From the NCBI RefSeq assembly GCF_000332095.2, contig NZ_KI913949.1:1148291-1212290 (forward strand): a DNA stretch of 64,000 nucleotides, in the 5' to 3' direction. The notes beneath the pieces were generated by a model. The model was given only the letters and a program-made list of their open reading frames with translations, made no database searches and had not been told where the DNA came from. Source of the DNA: Leptolyngbya sp. PCC 6406 (GTDB taxonomy: Bacteria; Cyanobacteriota; Cyanobacteriia; Phormidesmidales; Phormidesmidaceae). Positions 35,108 through 43,483 of the stretch are shown here, piece by piece. The translations under genes were made by a program, and so were the position numbers. Within the stretch, counting starts at the first letter, position 1, and each line of letters opens with the position of its first letter.

Positions 35108-35462
35108 GACAGGCGGTCTCCTGATGACGGATATACGGATATATGGTGGGTCTGATCCCTGGGGACGGAGCAGGGCTAGATCTACGCTAGATCTGCTATC
35201 TAGCCTCCTTTCCACCCTATTCAATCCCGTAAAAGGGTCTCTGGGCCTCTGACGGGGGATAGATTTTTGCCGGGAAATCGGAGCAATGGCGCATATTTGC
35301 GAGCGATGGGGGTGGCAAAGTCTCCTTACGCTCATCAGAATAAGCGTGTTAGCTTTGCCCATTCCCTGCTAAATGTTCTTAAATCTTTGGCTGGGTTCGG
35401 TTGGTAACAGGACTGGTTACATTGAAAGTTACATTGAAAATTGGTATTGAGAATTAGGTGCT
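35108..35462. promoter_or_regulatory. Divergent ggpS/gghA promoter region
   Basis: 355 bases between the divergent ggpS and gghA starts. Contains a small direct repeat GTTACATTGAAA (35416-35440) near gghA and inverted tracts such as CTAGATCTACGCTAGATCTG near 35176. In Synechocystis a small gene ggpR overlaps the ggpS promoter; here an in-frame extension upstream of ggpS is open for 85 codons (to 35362) but shows no family match, so I do not call it. Confidence 0.5.
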
Positions 35463-38030
35463 GTGGCAGTTAAGACCGCGTCTATCACGTCTGATTTACC
35501 CCCTGTAAATTCCTCCCCTATCTATCTTGTGGAGGATGAAACCCAAACTTTGCTCCATTGGGCGGCTTCGGTAATGGGGTCTGATGATACCTATTTTGGC
35601 CGGGGGCAGCGGCTGGCCAAGCGTTTGGGAGCCCATCCCCGGCGAGATGGGCTGACGGAGTTTGGCTTCTGGACGCCGGAGTTAGCTGCGGATGTGATCC
35701 AGTCAGAGCGAACCCTGGAGTTGGAAATTTTTACGCCCTTGGAGCCCATTCGGTTTCAGGCCGATCAGCAGACAATTCTGTTTCAGCGCGATCGCGTTCC
35801 CGTAGCCCAGCAGGGAGAATTTGTCTGGGCCGTGGTGGCGGGGGTACAGGCCGGAAAGCGCGATCGCGCCGGGGCCTTTTACTGGCTGCGCCACGTAGAC
35901 GCTGAGCAGCGAGTCCATATCATTCGTGATCCCCTAGCCAAATCCACCCCCTACGGCATCTTTGCCCCCGCCGAAGTCTACGACACGCGACTGCTCCAGC
36001 GACAGCGGCCAGACCTAGCCTACTTTCGTCGCCATGCCGCACCCAAGAACATCCCCGATGCCGAAATTCCTCGGGTATCTGCCCCCACCAATATTCTGCA
36101 AATCCACGTACCCACCGCCTCCCCCGAAGGCACCCTGGCAGGGTTGACCCGCATCTTTCAGCGCATCTCGGACAAACTAGCAGCGGGAGAACTGCTCACC
36201 CCTGCCGAAGCGGTATATACCGGGTACGAGGCCGTGCAACTCCTGCCCATAGAGCCCACCATCGAATACCGCCGGGAAGATGCCAACATCGACCACGAGC
36301 TATTCGCAATTCCCCGCACCGCTGCCCCCGGTGACGAGTCACCCCTCACCGACGAAGCCCAATCCACCCAGCTTGAGGTGACCCTACGCAAATCCCAGAC
36401 CCAGAACTGGGGTTATGATGTCCCGATTCTGGCTTCCTCCGCCACCAACCCCGCCGTATTAGGGAGCCTACGCCCCGATGAGGTAGTGGACTTCATCGCC
36501 ACCCTCCATAACTTTTCCCAAGGATCGATGGGGGTAATTTATGACCTTGTGTATGGCCACTCCGATAACCAGGGGCTGGAACTGCTAACCCAGCAATTTT
36601 TCAAAGGCCCCAACATGTACGGCCAAGACCTCAACCACCAACTGCCTCAGGTGCGGGCCATCTTGCTAGAAATGCAGCGGCGCAAGATCAACACCGGGGC
36701 CGATGGTATTCGGGTGGATGGTGGTCAGGACTTCCGTTTTTTCAACCCCCTCTCCGGTCGGGTAGAGCAGGACGATGTCTACCTCCTCGCCATGAGCGAT
36801 GTGGTGCAGGATATCCAGGGCTATCGACGACTCATGTTCACCATTTTTGAAGATGGTCGTCCCTGGCCAGAACCGGGCTGGGAGGAAAAGTCTACCTATC
36901 GAGAACTGGCGGAGATGAAACCCGGCTCTTACCAATGGGGACCACTTATTTTCGCCCACAATACCCCCACGGTGAAGGGCTTTTGGGATCGCAAATGGCG
37001 GCGGGTCTGTGAGGTGATTTTCCAAGGCGATCACTGGATTACGGGCTGTGGTAACCACGACACAGTGCGCCGGGGTAATCAGATCGATCTGGACGCAGAT
37101 ATTAATTGGAATTTGGGCACCACTCGCCCCCAAGTGCTCCATCGGGCCTACAACAATTCCGCCACGTTGCTGTGGGTCCATGGCTTCTCGCCGGGACTAC
37201 CGATGGACTTTTTGAATGCCACGGTGGGGACGCCCTGGGGCTTTTTCCGCAACACTGACGATCGCTATGGGGTCAAGGTGGTATCGGAGGAGGTGGGTTT
37301 TCTGGACTGGGAGATCGAGCCAGAAATGTATGACGAGGCGGACACCTTTCCTCGACTCAAGGCTCTGGGCTTTCAGGACTATGACCAACTGCGAGGCTTT
37401 GCCTACGCCCTCCGGGACGCGATGGAGGAAACGGACTACGATCTCCAGGCGGTGGCGGAAATTTGCCAACATTGCCTCGGGGCCAATGGCGATGCGGTGG
37501 CCTGTGAGGTGCCGTCCCTGGAGGATTTGAAGGAGCCCAGCCTGCCCCGTTTTCTGGCAACGTTGGATGTGCCTAAACTCAAAACCTTTGCCATGGCCTT
37601 TATGGAAGATGGCCATGACATGTGTAATGTCGGTCGATATTTAGATCGTCTAGACCCGGCCATTGGCCATTTTGGCGTGCAACTACGCCAATTTCGCCAG
37701 AAGCGTCCTTGGTTGCGAGAAAACCTGACGGGGCGCGATCGCTTTAACCGCATCAGCGATGACCAGCGCATCATCTTCTATGGCTACCGTTCGGAACCCC
37801 ATCCCAGCGACGACCGCCCCAACGAGGTGGTTTTGATCAGTCACATGGGGGGCGAACCGATGACGGTGAACCCTGGCGACTGGTTGCAACTGGATATGGC
37901 CCAATGGCAGGTCACCTTGGCGTCTCCGAGCCTCAATGTCCAGCGAGACTTGAAGGATCTCCGGGCCTTTACGCTGCAGGATGGGGAGGGGGTCTTGCTG
38001 GAACGCCTAGCCCTAAACCAAGAGGGCTGA
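35463..38030 (+). CDS. gghA: GH13-type glycosidase, probable glucosylglycerol hydrolase
   Basis: 855 residues starting at GTG 35463. The central GH13 barrel shows GADGIRVDGGQDF (nucleophile Asp), FTIFEDGRPWPEP (acid Glu) and WITGCGNHDTVRR (transition-state NHD). The N-terminus (LGAHPRRDGLTEFGFWTPEL) and overall size resemble Slr1670/GghA of Synechocystis, which hydrolyses glucosylglycerol to glucose and glycerol. The divergent position to ggpS supports this. It allows breakdown of the osmolyte on dilution; glycerol would then enter via kinase and glpD. Other alpha-glucosidic substrates are not excluded. Confidence 0.75.
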   Translation: MAVKTASITSDLPPVNSSPIYLVEDETQTLLHWAASVMGSDDTYFGRGQRLAKRLGAHPRRDGLTEFGFWTPELAADVIQSERTLELEIFTPLEPIRFQADQQTILFQRDRVPVAQQGEFVWAVVAGVQAGKRDRAGAFYWLRHVDAEQRVHIIRDPLAKSTPYGIFAPAEVYDTRLLQRQRPDLAYFRRHAAPKNIPDAEIPRVSAPTNILQIHVPTASPEGTLAGLTRIFQRISDKLAAGELLTPAEAVYTGYEAVQLLPIEPTIEYRREDANIDHELFAIPRTAAPGDESPLTDEAQSTQLEVTLRKSQTQNWGYDVPILASSATNPAVLGSLRPDEVVDFIATLHNFSQGSMGVIYDLVYGHSDNQGLELLTQQFFKGPNMYGQDLNHQLPQVRAILLEMQRRKINTGADGIRVDGGQDFRFFNPLSGRVEQDDVYLLAMSDVVQDIQGYRRLMFTIFEDGRPWPEPGWEEKSTYRELAEMKPGSYQWGPLIFAHNTPTVKGFWDRKWRRVCEVIFQGDHWITGCGNHDTVRRGNQIDLDADINWNLGTTRPQVLHRAYNNSATLLWVHGFSPGLPMDFLNATVGTPWGFFRNTDDRYGVKVVSEEVGFLDWEIEPEMYDEADTFPRLKALGFQDYDQLRGFAYALRDAMEETDYDLQAVAEICQHCLGANGDAVACEVPSLEDLKEPSLPRFLATLDVPKLKTFAMAFMEDGHDMCNVGRYLDRLDPAIGHFGVQLRQFRQKRPWLRENLTGRDRFNRISDDQRIIFYGYRSEPHPSDDRPNEVVLISHMGGEPMTVNPGDWLQLDMAQWQVTLASPSLNVQRDLKDLRAFTLQDGEGVLLERLALNQEG

Positions 38031-38080
38031 GAAGGAGATATGGAATCTAGTACCGCAGGGCGTAAATCAGCCCACTATCG

Positions 38081-38168
38081 TCGCACCAGCCCAACATTTT
38101 CCGGTCCCCTCTCTCCTTGGGAGAGGGCTAGGGTGAGGGGCCGAGGTGTACCACGGTATGGTCTGAAA
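38081..38168 (-). repeat. Dispersed repeat family A, copy 3 (inverted)
   Basis: The reverse complement reads CCGTGGTACACCTCGGCCCC, CTCTCCCAAGGAGAGAGGGG and ACCGGAAAATGTTGGGCTGG, matching 781-869 and 27280-27362. It fills most of the gap between gghA and the Uma2 gene. The extra GTTGGGCTGGTGC tail is shared with copy 2. Confidence 0.72.
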
Positions 38169-38242
38169 GTCGCCCACCTTGACCCCATCGGTTAACCTGG
38201 GGTAAAAACTGCCGCGCCACTTCCCGACGTTCCATTGCCCCC

Positions 38243-38785
38243 ATGATTGCCATCCCCCAGAGTCCTCCCATTACCCTGCCCCTAGCGCAGTGGCTAGAAA
38301 ACCCACCCTCCAGAACCGAATGGGTGGACGGCTTTCTTGTTCGGAAATCTGAGATGACCCTGAAGCACAGCAAAATCCAGCGACGACTGAGCACCCTCTG
38401 GAGTTTGTACGTTGAGGCCCAGGGACAGGGCGGGGAAGTGTATACCGAGCCCCCTTGCCGCACCAACCAACAAGGGCGATCTCCGGATGTGGCCTACCTG
38501 CCCCCAGATCTCCTGGCCCAGTACGGAGAAGCCAAGGTGCTGCCCCAGAGTTTTCCCCTCTGTGCTGAGGTGGTCTCGCCGACGGATTTGGCGGAGGAGG
38601 TGGTGGCTAAGGCGTATGAGTACCTGGACTCTGGGAGCCAGGAGGTTTGGCTGGTATATCCGGAAAGTGGCTGGATTGTGGTGGTGACGGCGGACAGCCG
38701 AGAAATTTTTGGCCCCCATGAGGTGGCCAAAACCCAGCGCCTCATGCTGGGGTTCCAAGTCCAGGTGGATGAGTTAATGGCCTGA
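38243..38785 (+). CDS. Uma2-family endonuclease-like protein (DUF820), copy 1
   Basis: 180 residues. PD-(D/E)XK-type fold of the Uma2 group: WVDGFLVRKSEMTLKHSKIQ, RSPDVAYLPPDLL (Asp), LCAEVVSPTD (Glu) and YLDSGSQEVWLVYPES (Lys-equivalent position is Gln/Glu). Very common and multi-copy in filamentous cyanobacteria, linked to mobile DNA, with no proven role. Start ATG 38243. First of three Uma2 genes in 5 kb. Confidence 0.82.
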   Translation: MIAIPQSPPITLPLAQWLENPPSRTEWVDGFLVRKSEMTLKHSKIQRRLSTLWSLYVEAQGQGGEVYTEPPCRTNQQGRSPDVAYLPPDLLAQYGEAKVLPQSFPLCAEVVSPTDLAEEVVAKAYEYLDSGSQEVWLVYPESGWIVVVTADSREIFGPHEVAKTQRLMLGFQVQVDELMA

Positions 38786-38811
38786 TATCAAGTCCGGTGA
38801 GACAGCCTCTC

Positions 38812-39465
38812 CTACTCCATCCTTTCCCAATTCCCCGCCAGCACAAAGGCCGCCCAATAGTAGGGATGGCTATACTCGCCCCCCTGGTTGATCATCTCCA
38901 ACTGCACCACCCGCAGCGCTTCACTGCGACCCATCCCCGCCATCAGCTTCTCGTAATAGCGGGCCATCAAACTCTGGGTGCCAAAATCATCCACCTGCCA
39001 CAGACTCAGCAACTGCGTCTCCGCTCCAGCAATGGCAAAAGCCCGCCGCAAGCCATACACTCCCTCCCCATTGGCCACATCTCCTAACCCCGTGTCACAG
39101 GCAGAGAGCACTACCAACTGAGTGCCAAACAGGTTCAACTGCGACGCTTCTAATGCGGTGAGTGCCCCATCTTCATCGCCGCTGCTGCGGGTGTTGAATC
39201 CCGCCAGAGCTAAGCCCGAACGCAGTAGGGGATTCTCGATGGGGATGCCGACAAGGGCGCTAGGGTTCAGCGACTCACCCCCGGCAATTAAGCCCAATCC
39301 CCGCGAGTCGGCATTGGGGCGCTCCACATCTGCCAGAAAGAAGCCATGGGTGGCGATGTGGAGAATGCGGGGGGACTGTACCTGCTTCAGGGCGTTCTCG
39401 GTGGCACGGCCCTGGTCTAGGACAGTGGGATTGTTCAGCCCACATTCCGCACTTTGAAGTGTCAC
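38812..39465 (-). pseudogene. Truncated CHAT-domain protein
   Basis: 217 residues from GTG 39465. Contains the C-terminal part of a CHAT peptidase with the His in LHIATHGFFLADVE and Cys in VVLSACDTGLGDVANGEG, and the end YYWAAFVLAGNWE. Usual CHAT proteins of this type are 700-1000 residues with TPRs before the domain; upstream of 39465 the frame hits stops at once and no TPR sequence remains. Probably a 5'-deleted gene, although catalytic residues are kept and a stand-alone domain is possible. Confidence 0.75.
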
Positions 39466-39823
39466 ACTCAGGTATTAACCTTAAAAGCCTTTGAGTTCAG
39501 GGGTTTCAACGTTTAGCAGTGCAATTGAACTAGGTGCGGTCGATTCTCAATTAGAGCTGACTAATGAAAATCTGGCCGAAGAAAATTGCCGTGATCCTTA
39601 TGCTTTCGTTCTAAATATCTAATGTGCCAGTTGGAAGGGCGGAATGTCGGCCCCAGGTACTCTCCGTAAAGGTACCTACTTCCCCGCCCCATCCACCTAT
39701 TCACCCCCCCCTCTCTTTAGATTTCCATCGAGCAACCCCCGTAGGCTGGGTCAAGGAACGCCGACCCGGCATCTTTCAAGGGCGACACCCCGGTTGCTGG
39801 GTCAACGGACCCAGCCTACGATG
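39466..39823. other. Gap with gene debris and GGGT repeats
   Basis: No intact gene. A short plus-strand open tail ending at 39621 (SSAIELGAVDSQLELTNEN ... VLNI) could be a remnant. About 39735-39825 holds GCTGGGTCAAGGAAC / GCTGGGTCAACGGAC direct repeats. Confidence 0.4.
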
Positions 39824-40180
39824 CTAGGAACTATCGTCTCCGTCATTGGCGATCAGCCTGTGGACTGCGGCTTCCAACTCTGGTATGTACACCTCCACAG
39901 CATCCCAAACTCGATTCATATCAATGCCCCCCAAATAGTCATGCACCAACACATTCCGAAAGCCAGACAGTGCCCGCCAGTCCACTTCAGGCGCGCGGGT
40001 CTTCAGGTCATCGGATAGCCGCTGCGTTGACTCCGCCATGGTTTGCAGCCGCCGCAGTACCGCATCCTGCACCAGAGCACTTGCCATAAACCTAGCCTTG
40101 CCATGGCTTGTGTAGTCTTGAATCAGGGCAATACAGGTCAAAATATGCTCCAGATAAACCCGATCTTGGTCAGAGATCAT
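39824..40180 (-). CDS. hepT: HepT-like HEPN ribonuclease toxin, copy 2
   Basis: 118 residues, all-alpha DUF86/HEPN. RNase motif Arg...His in LSGFRNVLVHDYLGGID with the Tyr after it that MntA modifies. AMAESTQRLSDDLK-type helix is present. Its ATG overlaps the upstream antitoxin stop by 4 bp. Only distantly like the 25-kb copy, so an independent acquisition rather than a recent duplication. Confidence 0.87.
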   Translation of the reverse strand: MISDQDRVYLEHILTCIALIQDYTSHGKARFMASALVQDAVLRRLQTMAESTQRLSDDLKTRAPEVDWRALSGFRNVLVHDYLGGIDMNRVWDAVEVYIPELEAAVHRLIANDGDDSS

Positions 40181-40470
40181 AGGGGCTTAGCCTCTGCCAA
40201 CACCCGCTCCCGGATTAGGGGGCTAATTCCCTGGTCCGTCAGGATGTCTACCCGGCAACCGAGCAAGTCCTGCCAATCCATCAATAATCCACCCGGAAAC
40301 CAGGGGGTCACCTTGGCCGGGTCGTAATCCACCAAAAAATCAATGTCACTATCGCGGGTCTCTTCACCCCGAGCAACCGAGCCAAAGACCCGCACGTTAT
40401 GGGCTCCATGCTTAGCGGCAATGGCTAAAACCTGAGCCCGATTTTTCTGTAGAACCTCTGATAGGGTCAT
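40177..40470 (-). CDS. mntA: MntA-like nucleotidyltransferase antitoxin, copy 2
   Basis: 97 residues. Core motif VFGSVARGEETRDSDIDFLVD (GS-x-D-x-D intact) and a third Asp in CRVDILTDQGI. AMPylates and silences HepT. Antitoxin first, toxin second with ATGA overlap. Complete, short and typical. Confidence 0.88.
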   Translation of the reverse strand: MTLSEVLQKNRAQVLAIAAKHGAHNVRVFGSVARGEETRDSDIDFLVDYDPAKVTPWFPGGLLMDWQDLLGCRVDILTDQGISPLIRERVLAEAKPL

Positions 40471-40708
40471 GGTTGCGTCGCGTCCCTGGTGACTACACCT
40501 TGATTCTAGGGGGGCAGGGGATTGGGTGGGGGGGGAGTTTAGCTGCCCAGGAGGGCGAGGGAGAGTACCGCCTGAGATGATGCGAACCTTACCCCCTCGG
40601 TAGGTTACATCTGAATTCAGGATCTATCCTCAATACCTGCAAACACGCCACCAGCTGAGCCATTAAAATTAGGAAACCCGATGATGTGTCGCTTTGCCGG
40701 AGAGTCGC

Positions 40709-41269
40709 ATGGTACAAGCCCCTTCCAAATCACCGACCTTGCAAGACTTTCTGCAACTGCCAGAAACCAAGCCTGCCAGTGAATACATCAACGGTGAAAT
40801 CACCCAAAAGCCCATGCCCAAGGGACGCCATAGCCGCTTGCAAGGCAAACTTTGTAGCACCATTAACCAAGTGGCAGAAGACGCTAAACGGGCCTATGCC
40901 TTCCCAGAGCTGAGATGTACTTTTGGCGGACGCTCCATTGTTCCAGACATCGCTGTTTTTCAGTGGGAGCGAATTCCCTTTACCCCAACTGGCGACATCC
41001 CCGACAACTTCGACCTGCCCCCCGACTGGACGATTGAAATCCTCTCTCCTGAACAAAGGCCCAACAAGGTTCTGGGCAACATCCTTCACTGTCTAGAGCA
41101 TGGCAGCCAGTTGGGCTGGTTTATTGATCCCGATGATCGCAGCATTTTGGTGCTTCGCCCCCAACAGCAGCCCAGCCTCTGGGCTAGCGACCAAGTCCTG
41201 CCCATTGTTCCTGAGTTGGATCTTGCTCTCACCCGCGATCGCATCTTTGGCTGGCTAAACATGGGCTAG
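40709..41269 (+). CDS. Uma2-family endonuclease-like protein, copy 2
   Basis: 186 residues from ATG 40709. PSEYINGEITQKPMPKGRHS-like N-terminal region (here ASEYINGE), RSIVPDIAVFQW (Asp), WTIEILSPEQRPNKVLGNI (Glu) and GSQLGWFIDPDDRS. This is the subgroup with HSxLQ and PNKV motifs. Role unknown. Not closely similar to copies 1 and 3. Confidence 0.85.
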   Translation: MVQAPSKSPTLQDFLQLPETKPASEYINGEITQKPMPKGRHSRLQGKLCSTINQVAEDAKRAYAFPELRCTFGGRSIVPDIAVFQWERIPFTPTGDIPDNFDLPPDWTIEILSPEQRPNKVLGNILHCLEHGSQLGWFIDPDDRSILVLRPQQQPSLWASDQVLPIVPELDLALTRDRIFGWLNMG

Positions 41270-41316
41270 CGGGTCATTTGGCGCAAACATCGCTATTCCC
41301 GGAACGCTCCTGCGCC

Positions 41317-41531
41317 TTAAACCTGCTCCAGCCGTTCAGCCAGCCAGACCTTAATGATTGATTGCCGACTGACCCCCAGCCGCATTGCCTCTCGATCTAG
41401 CGCCTCAATCATCCAGACTGGGAAGTCGATATCTATGCGCTGCTGCTCATGGCCAGGGCGTTTGAGTTGAGACAGGTCTAGGTCATCAATGATGTCCTCT
41501 TGACCCTGACAAATTTTTGGTCAAACGCTTC
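41317..41531 (-). pseudogene. Broken BrnA/CopG-type antitoxin remnant
   Basis: The frame ending at 41317 encodes EDIIDDLDLSQLKRPGHEQQ, RIDIDFPVWMIEALDREAMR and GVSRQSIIKVWLAERLEQV, the ribbon-helix-helix antitoxin of BrnA type. The expected upstream FDQKF piece lies in another frame at 41511-41525, so there is a frameshift at about 41500-41512. The true start is lost in a GC-rich CGGCTCCGCCGCC tract. No toxin BrnT gene is adjacent. Confidence 0.65.
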
Positions 41532-41619
41532 TCCGGGGGCGGCTCCGCCGCCAGAGCCAGAGGCAGAGCCTCAGCAGCGGGTGCCCCGGCAGAGCCAGGG
41601 CACCAGGGGGATGCAGGGT

Positions 41620-41829
41620 TTAAACCAGTTCTGGGGTCAGCAACCCTCTCAAATCCAAGTTTTTCAGATCTACTTTGGTCGAGGCGAGGTCAATTTCTAT
41701 GCCGACAACGTTCCCAGCTTTATCAAAGTCGATCACCACATCTGGGGCGATTTCTGACGACTCTGTGCTGGGATTGTTATTCAGTCGAATTGAGAGCGTG
41801 TCCGTGTCTGAAAAATACTGGACCTTCAT
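41620..41829 (-). CDS. DUF2283 protein, likely antitoxin-like partner
   Basis: 69 residues: VQYFSDTDTLSIRLNN, then SSEIAPDVVIDFDKAGNVVG and IEIDLAS, the DUF2283 pattern. It overlaps the upstream 84-residue gene by 4 bp (ATGA). Such small pairs are frequent in cyanobacteria and behave like toxin-antitoxin modules by arrangement; activity is unproven. Confidence 0.8.
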   Translation of the reverse strand: MKVQYFSDTDTLSIRLNNNPSTESSEIAPDVVIDFDKAGNVVGIEIDLASTKVDLKNLDLRGLLTPELV

Positions 41830-42080
41830 GGCTCTAAACCCCTTTGTAAACGAGCGCGGAAATTACGGTCAAAATAGGCGTTATGTAGCGTTTCACCATC
41901 TTCTAATATGATCACTCTGAGGACGCGATCGCCATATTCTGGGATGACCGCCCAAGCGCTAGTTCGACCATTGGGCTGAGTCATTGTTTTCATGGGTTCT
42001 CGTAGAACGAAGTCGCACCACTCCCGGCGAATTTTAGGACGTTCCAACAGCTTTTGCTCAAAATAGGCTGTCGTTTTCAA
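41826..42080 (-). CDS. Small DUF4258-like protein paired with DUF2283
   Basis: 84 residues with a TTG start at 42080 (frame overlaps upstream stop by TTGA). Motifs: RREWCDFVLREP, GRTSAWAVIPEYGDRVLRVI and LEDGETLHNAYFDRNF. This family stands next to DUF2283 genes and resembles RelE/DUF4258-type small toxins. Coupled to both neighbours by 4-bp overlaps. Function inferred from arrangement only. Confidence 0.7.
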   Translation of the reverse strand: MKTTAYFEQKLLERPKIRREWCDFVLREPMKTMTQPNGRTSAWAVIPEYGDRVLRVIILEDGETLHNAYFDRNFRARLQRGLEP

Positions 42081-42283
42081 TGTCTCACGCCCGCAATTTC
42101 TGCGAGGGCATCGGCATACTGCTCCAGATTACTGCGTAACGCCTCTAACTCACTCCGCAGTTGGGGTTCCCGCTCCCAGGCTTTTTCGTGGGTTTGGGGG
42201 CTGGTGTCGGCAAGGAACGTTTTGGTGTAAGCGTTAAGGTCAGCATGACGACCTAAGACATCGGTTCTGCCTAAAGTTTAGCC
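42077..42283 (-). pseudogene. Gene fragment upstream of the DUF4258-like gene
   Basis: Open from the TAA at about 42284 to TGA 42077: LGRTDVLGRHADLNAYTKTF, then HEKAWEREPQLRSELEALRS and NLEQYADALAEIAG, a coiled-coil end. No start codon in frame; the 5' limit coincides with the 55-bp repeat at 42230-42284, so the front of the gene was lost. Family unknown. Confidence 0.5.
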
Positions 42284-42284
42284 G
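42230..42284 (+). repeat. 55-bp exact repeat, copy 1
   Basis: AGCGTTAAGGTCAGCATGAC through GTTTAGCCG is identical base for base to 53393-53447, 11 kb away in the same orientation. Each copy lies at a broken end of a gene fragment. Confidence 0.9.
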
Positions 42285-42291
42285 CGAGACG

Positions 42292-43014
42292 CTACGCCAA
42301 AGTATTGGGGTCAACCCCCAACTCCCGTAACTTAGCTGCCAGTTTTTCATTGCGTTCCTCCGGGCTGGGTACCAAGTCGCTGTCAGCGGTGAAAAAGCGT
42401 AGTTGCTGCTGATGTACCCCCAGGTAGAGGCCCAATTGTTCGCTCCACAGCCAACCTGACTCCGTCGGCTCCAGGGGTTGATAGGTGCCATCCACCAGGT
42501 GAAAGCCCTCGAACTCCAGGGTGTAGGGGTCAAACCAGAAATAATCCGGGGTGCGGAAGGTGTCTTGGTAGATTTGCTTCTTCAGACCGCGATCGGTCGT
42601 GGCGGTGGAGTCCGATAGGAACTCAATAATCACGTTGGGATACTTGCCCTCCTCCTGCCACACCACCCAGCTCTTGCGGGGGCGGCGCTCGGTGCCCAGC
42701 ACCACAAAGAAATCTGGCCCTCGGAAATACTCAGACTTCAGTTGGTTGGGGCTGTAGTAAATCGTCAGGTTGCCGGATACATAGAAGTTCTGACGATCTT
42801 GCCAGAGGAACCGCAGCAGGTGAATCAGCAGATCAATTTGGTCACGGTGCAGGTCGCTTTCCAAGGGCGGTTCGTCGCTGTAGAGGTCACCGGGGGGAAA
42901 CACCACCGTCTCCCCGGTTTGGGACGCAAGCCCCTGAGACCACTCCTCAGGGGCGATGGTCTTCGACCGGCCTTTGGCCATCGCAGCGGTACCGGGTTCC
43001 TTGGCCAGGGTCAT
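42292..43014 (-). CDS. Uma2-family endonuclease-like protein, copy 3
   Basis: 240 residues, the longer Uma2 subtype: FPPGDLYSDEPPLESDLHRD at the N-terminus, FRGPDFFVVLGTERRPRKSW (Asp), PNVIIEFLSDSTATTDRGLK (Glu, Lys), IYQDTFRTPDYFWFDPY. It has a C-terminal charged helix (PEERNEKLAAKLRELGVDP). Unproven role. Start at 43014; the sequence from DLYSDEPPLES onward is the conserved part. Confidence 0.85.
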   Translation of the reverse strand: MTLAKEPGTAAMAKGRSKTIAPEEWSQGLASQTGETVVFPPGDLYSDEPPLESDLHRDQIDLLIHLLRFLWQDRQNFYVSGNLTIYYSPNQLKSEYFRGPDFFVVLGTERRPRKSWVVWQEEGKYPNVIIEFLSDSTATTDRGLKKQIYQDTFRTPDYFWFDPYTLEFEGFHLVDGTYQPLEPTESGWLWSEQLGLYLGVHQQQLRFFTADSDLVPSPEERNEKLAAKLRELGVDPNTLA

Positions 43015-43483
43015 GGCAATACGAGGGTGGGGATAGGTTTAGTGTAGCCAGGTCTGCTGCCATACTGGTCCACGCCCAGCACGGGGCTTAACCCATCACT
43101 GAAGGGGGGCATTTTCCTGAAACTGCTGGAAGCACGCTTCTAGCTCCTCTAGTGCTTGTAAACTGCCCACCGTCCAGCTTCGGCTAACCGCCTGCTCTAT
43201 CAATGGAACAATACTCTAGGAGTTCAGTGTTCCGTAGGCATCCATGGGGAGGCAGGCGCATTGGAGATTGCGTCCGATTAGCGCCAGTATCACTTGCAAC
43301 AAGTATCTGATTGCGCCTTGCTCCCAGCTTCGACCTCCCGAATTCCGAGTCGGGTCATCGTGGGCAGATCAGGAGTCACATCCAAGTTTGATGGGGGGGA
43401 CTTTCACCCTCATCAAGAGGACAGTTCAGCTTTTTAGAGGGCTTCATATTTGGAAGCCAAGCTGGCAGAGTTATTTACGGGCT
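43015..43483. other. Gap with a small gene remnant
   Basis: No intact gene. On the minus strand, ending at TGA 43096, a piece reads SRSWTVGSLQALEELEACFQ then QFQENAPLQ, probably the tail of a lost gene. The remainder up to the kinase stop at 43484 has no recognisable content. Confidence 0.4.

Noticed and set aside
35108-35362. N-terminal extension of ggpS or a ggpR gene
   Set aside because: The in-frame sequence has no GgpS homology, AGGAGA precedes the 35107 ATG, and no GgpR likeness is seen.
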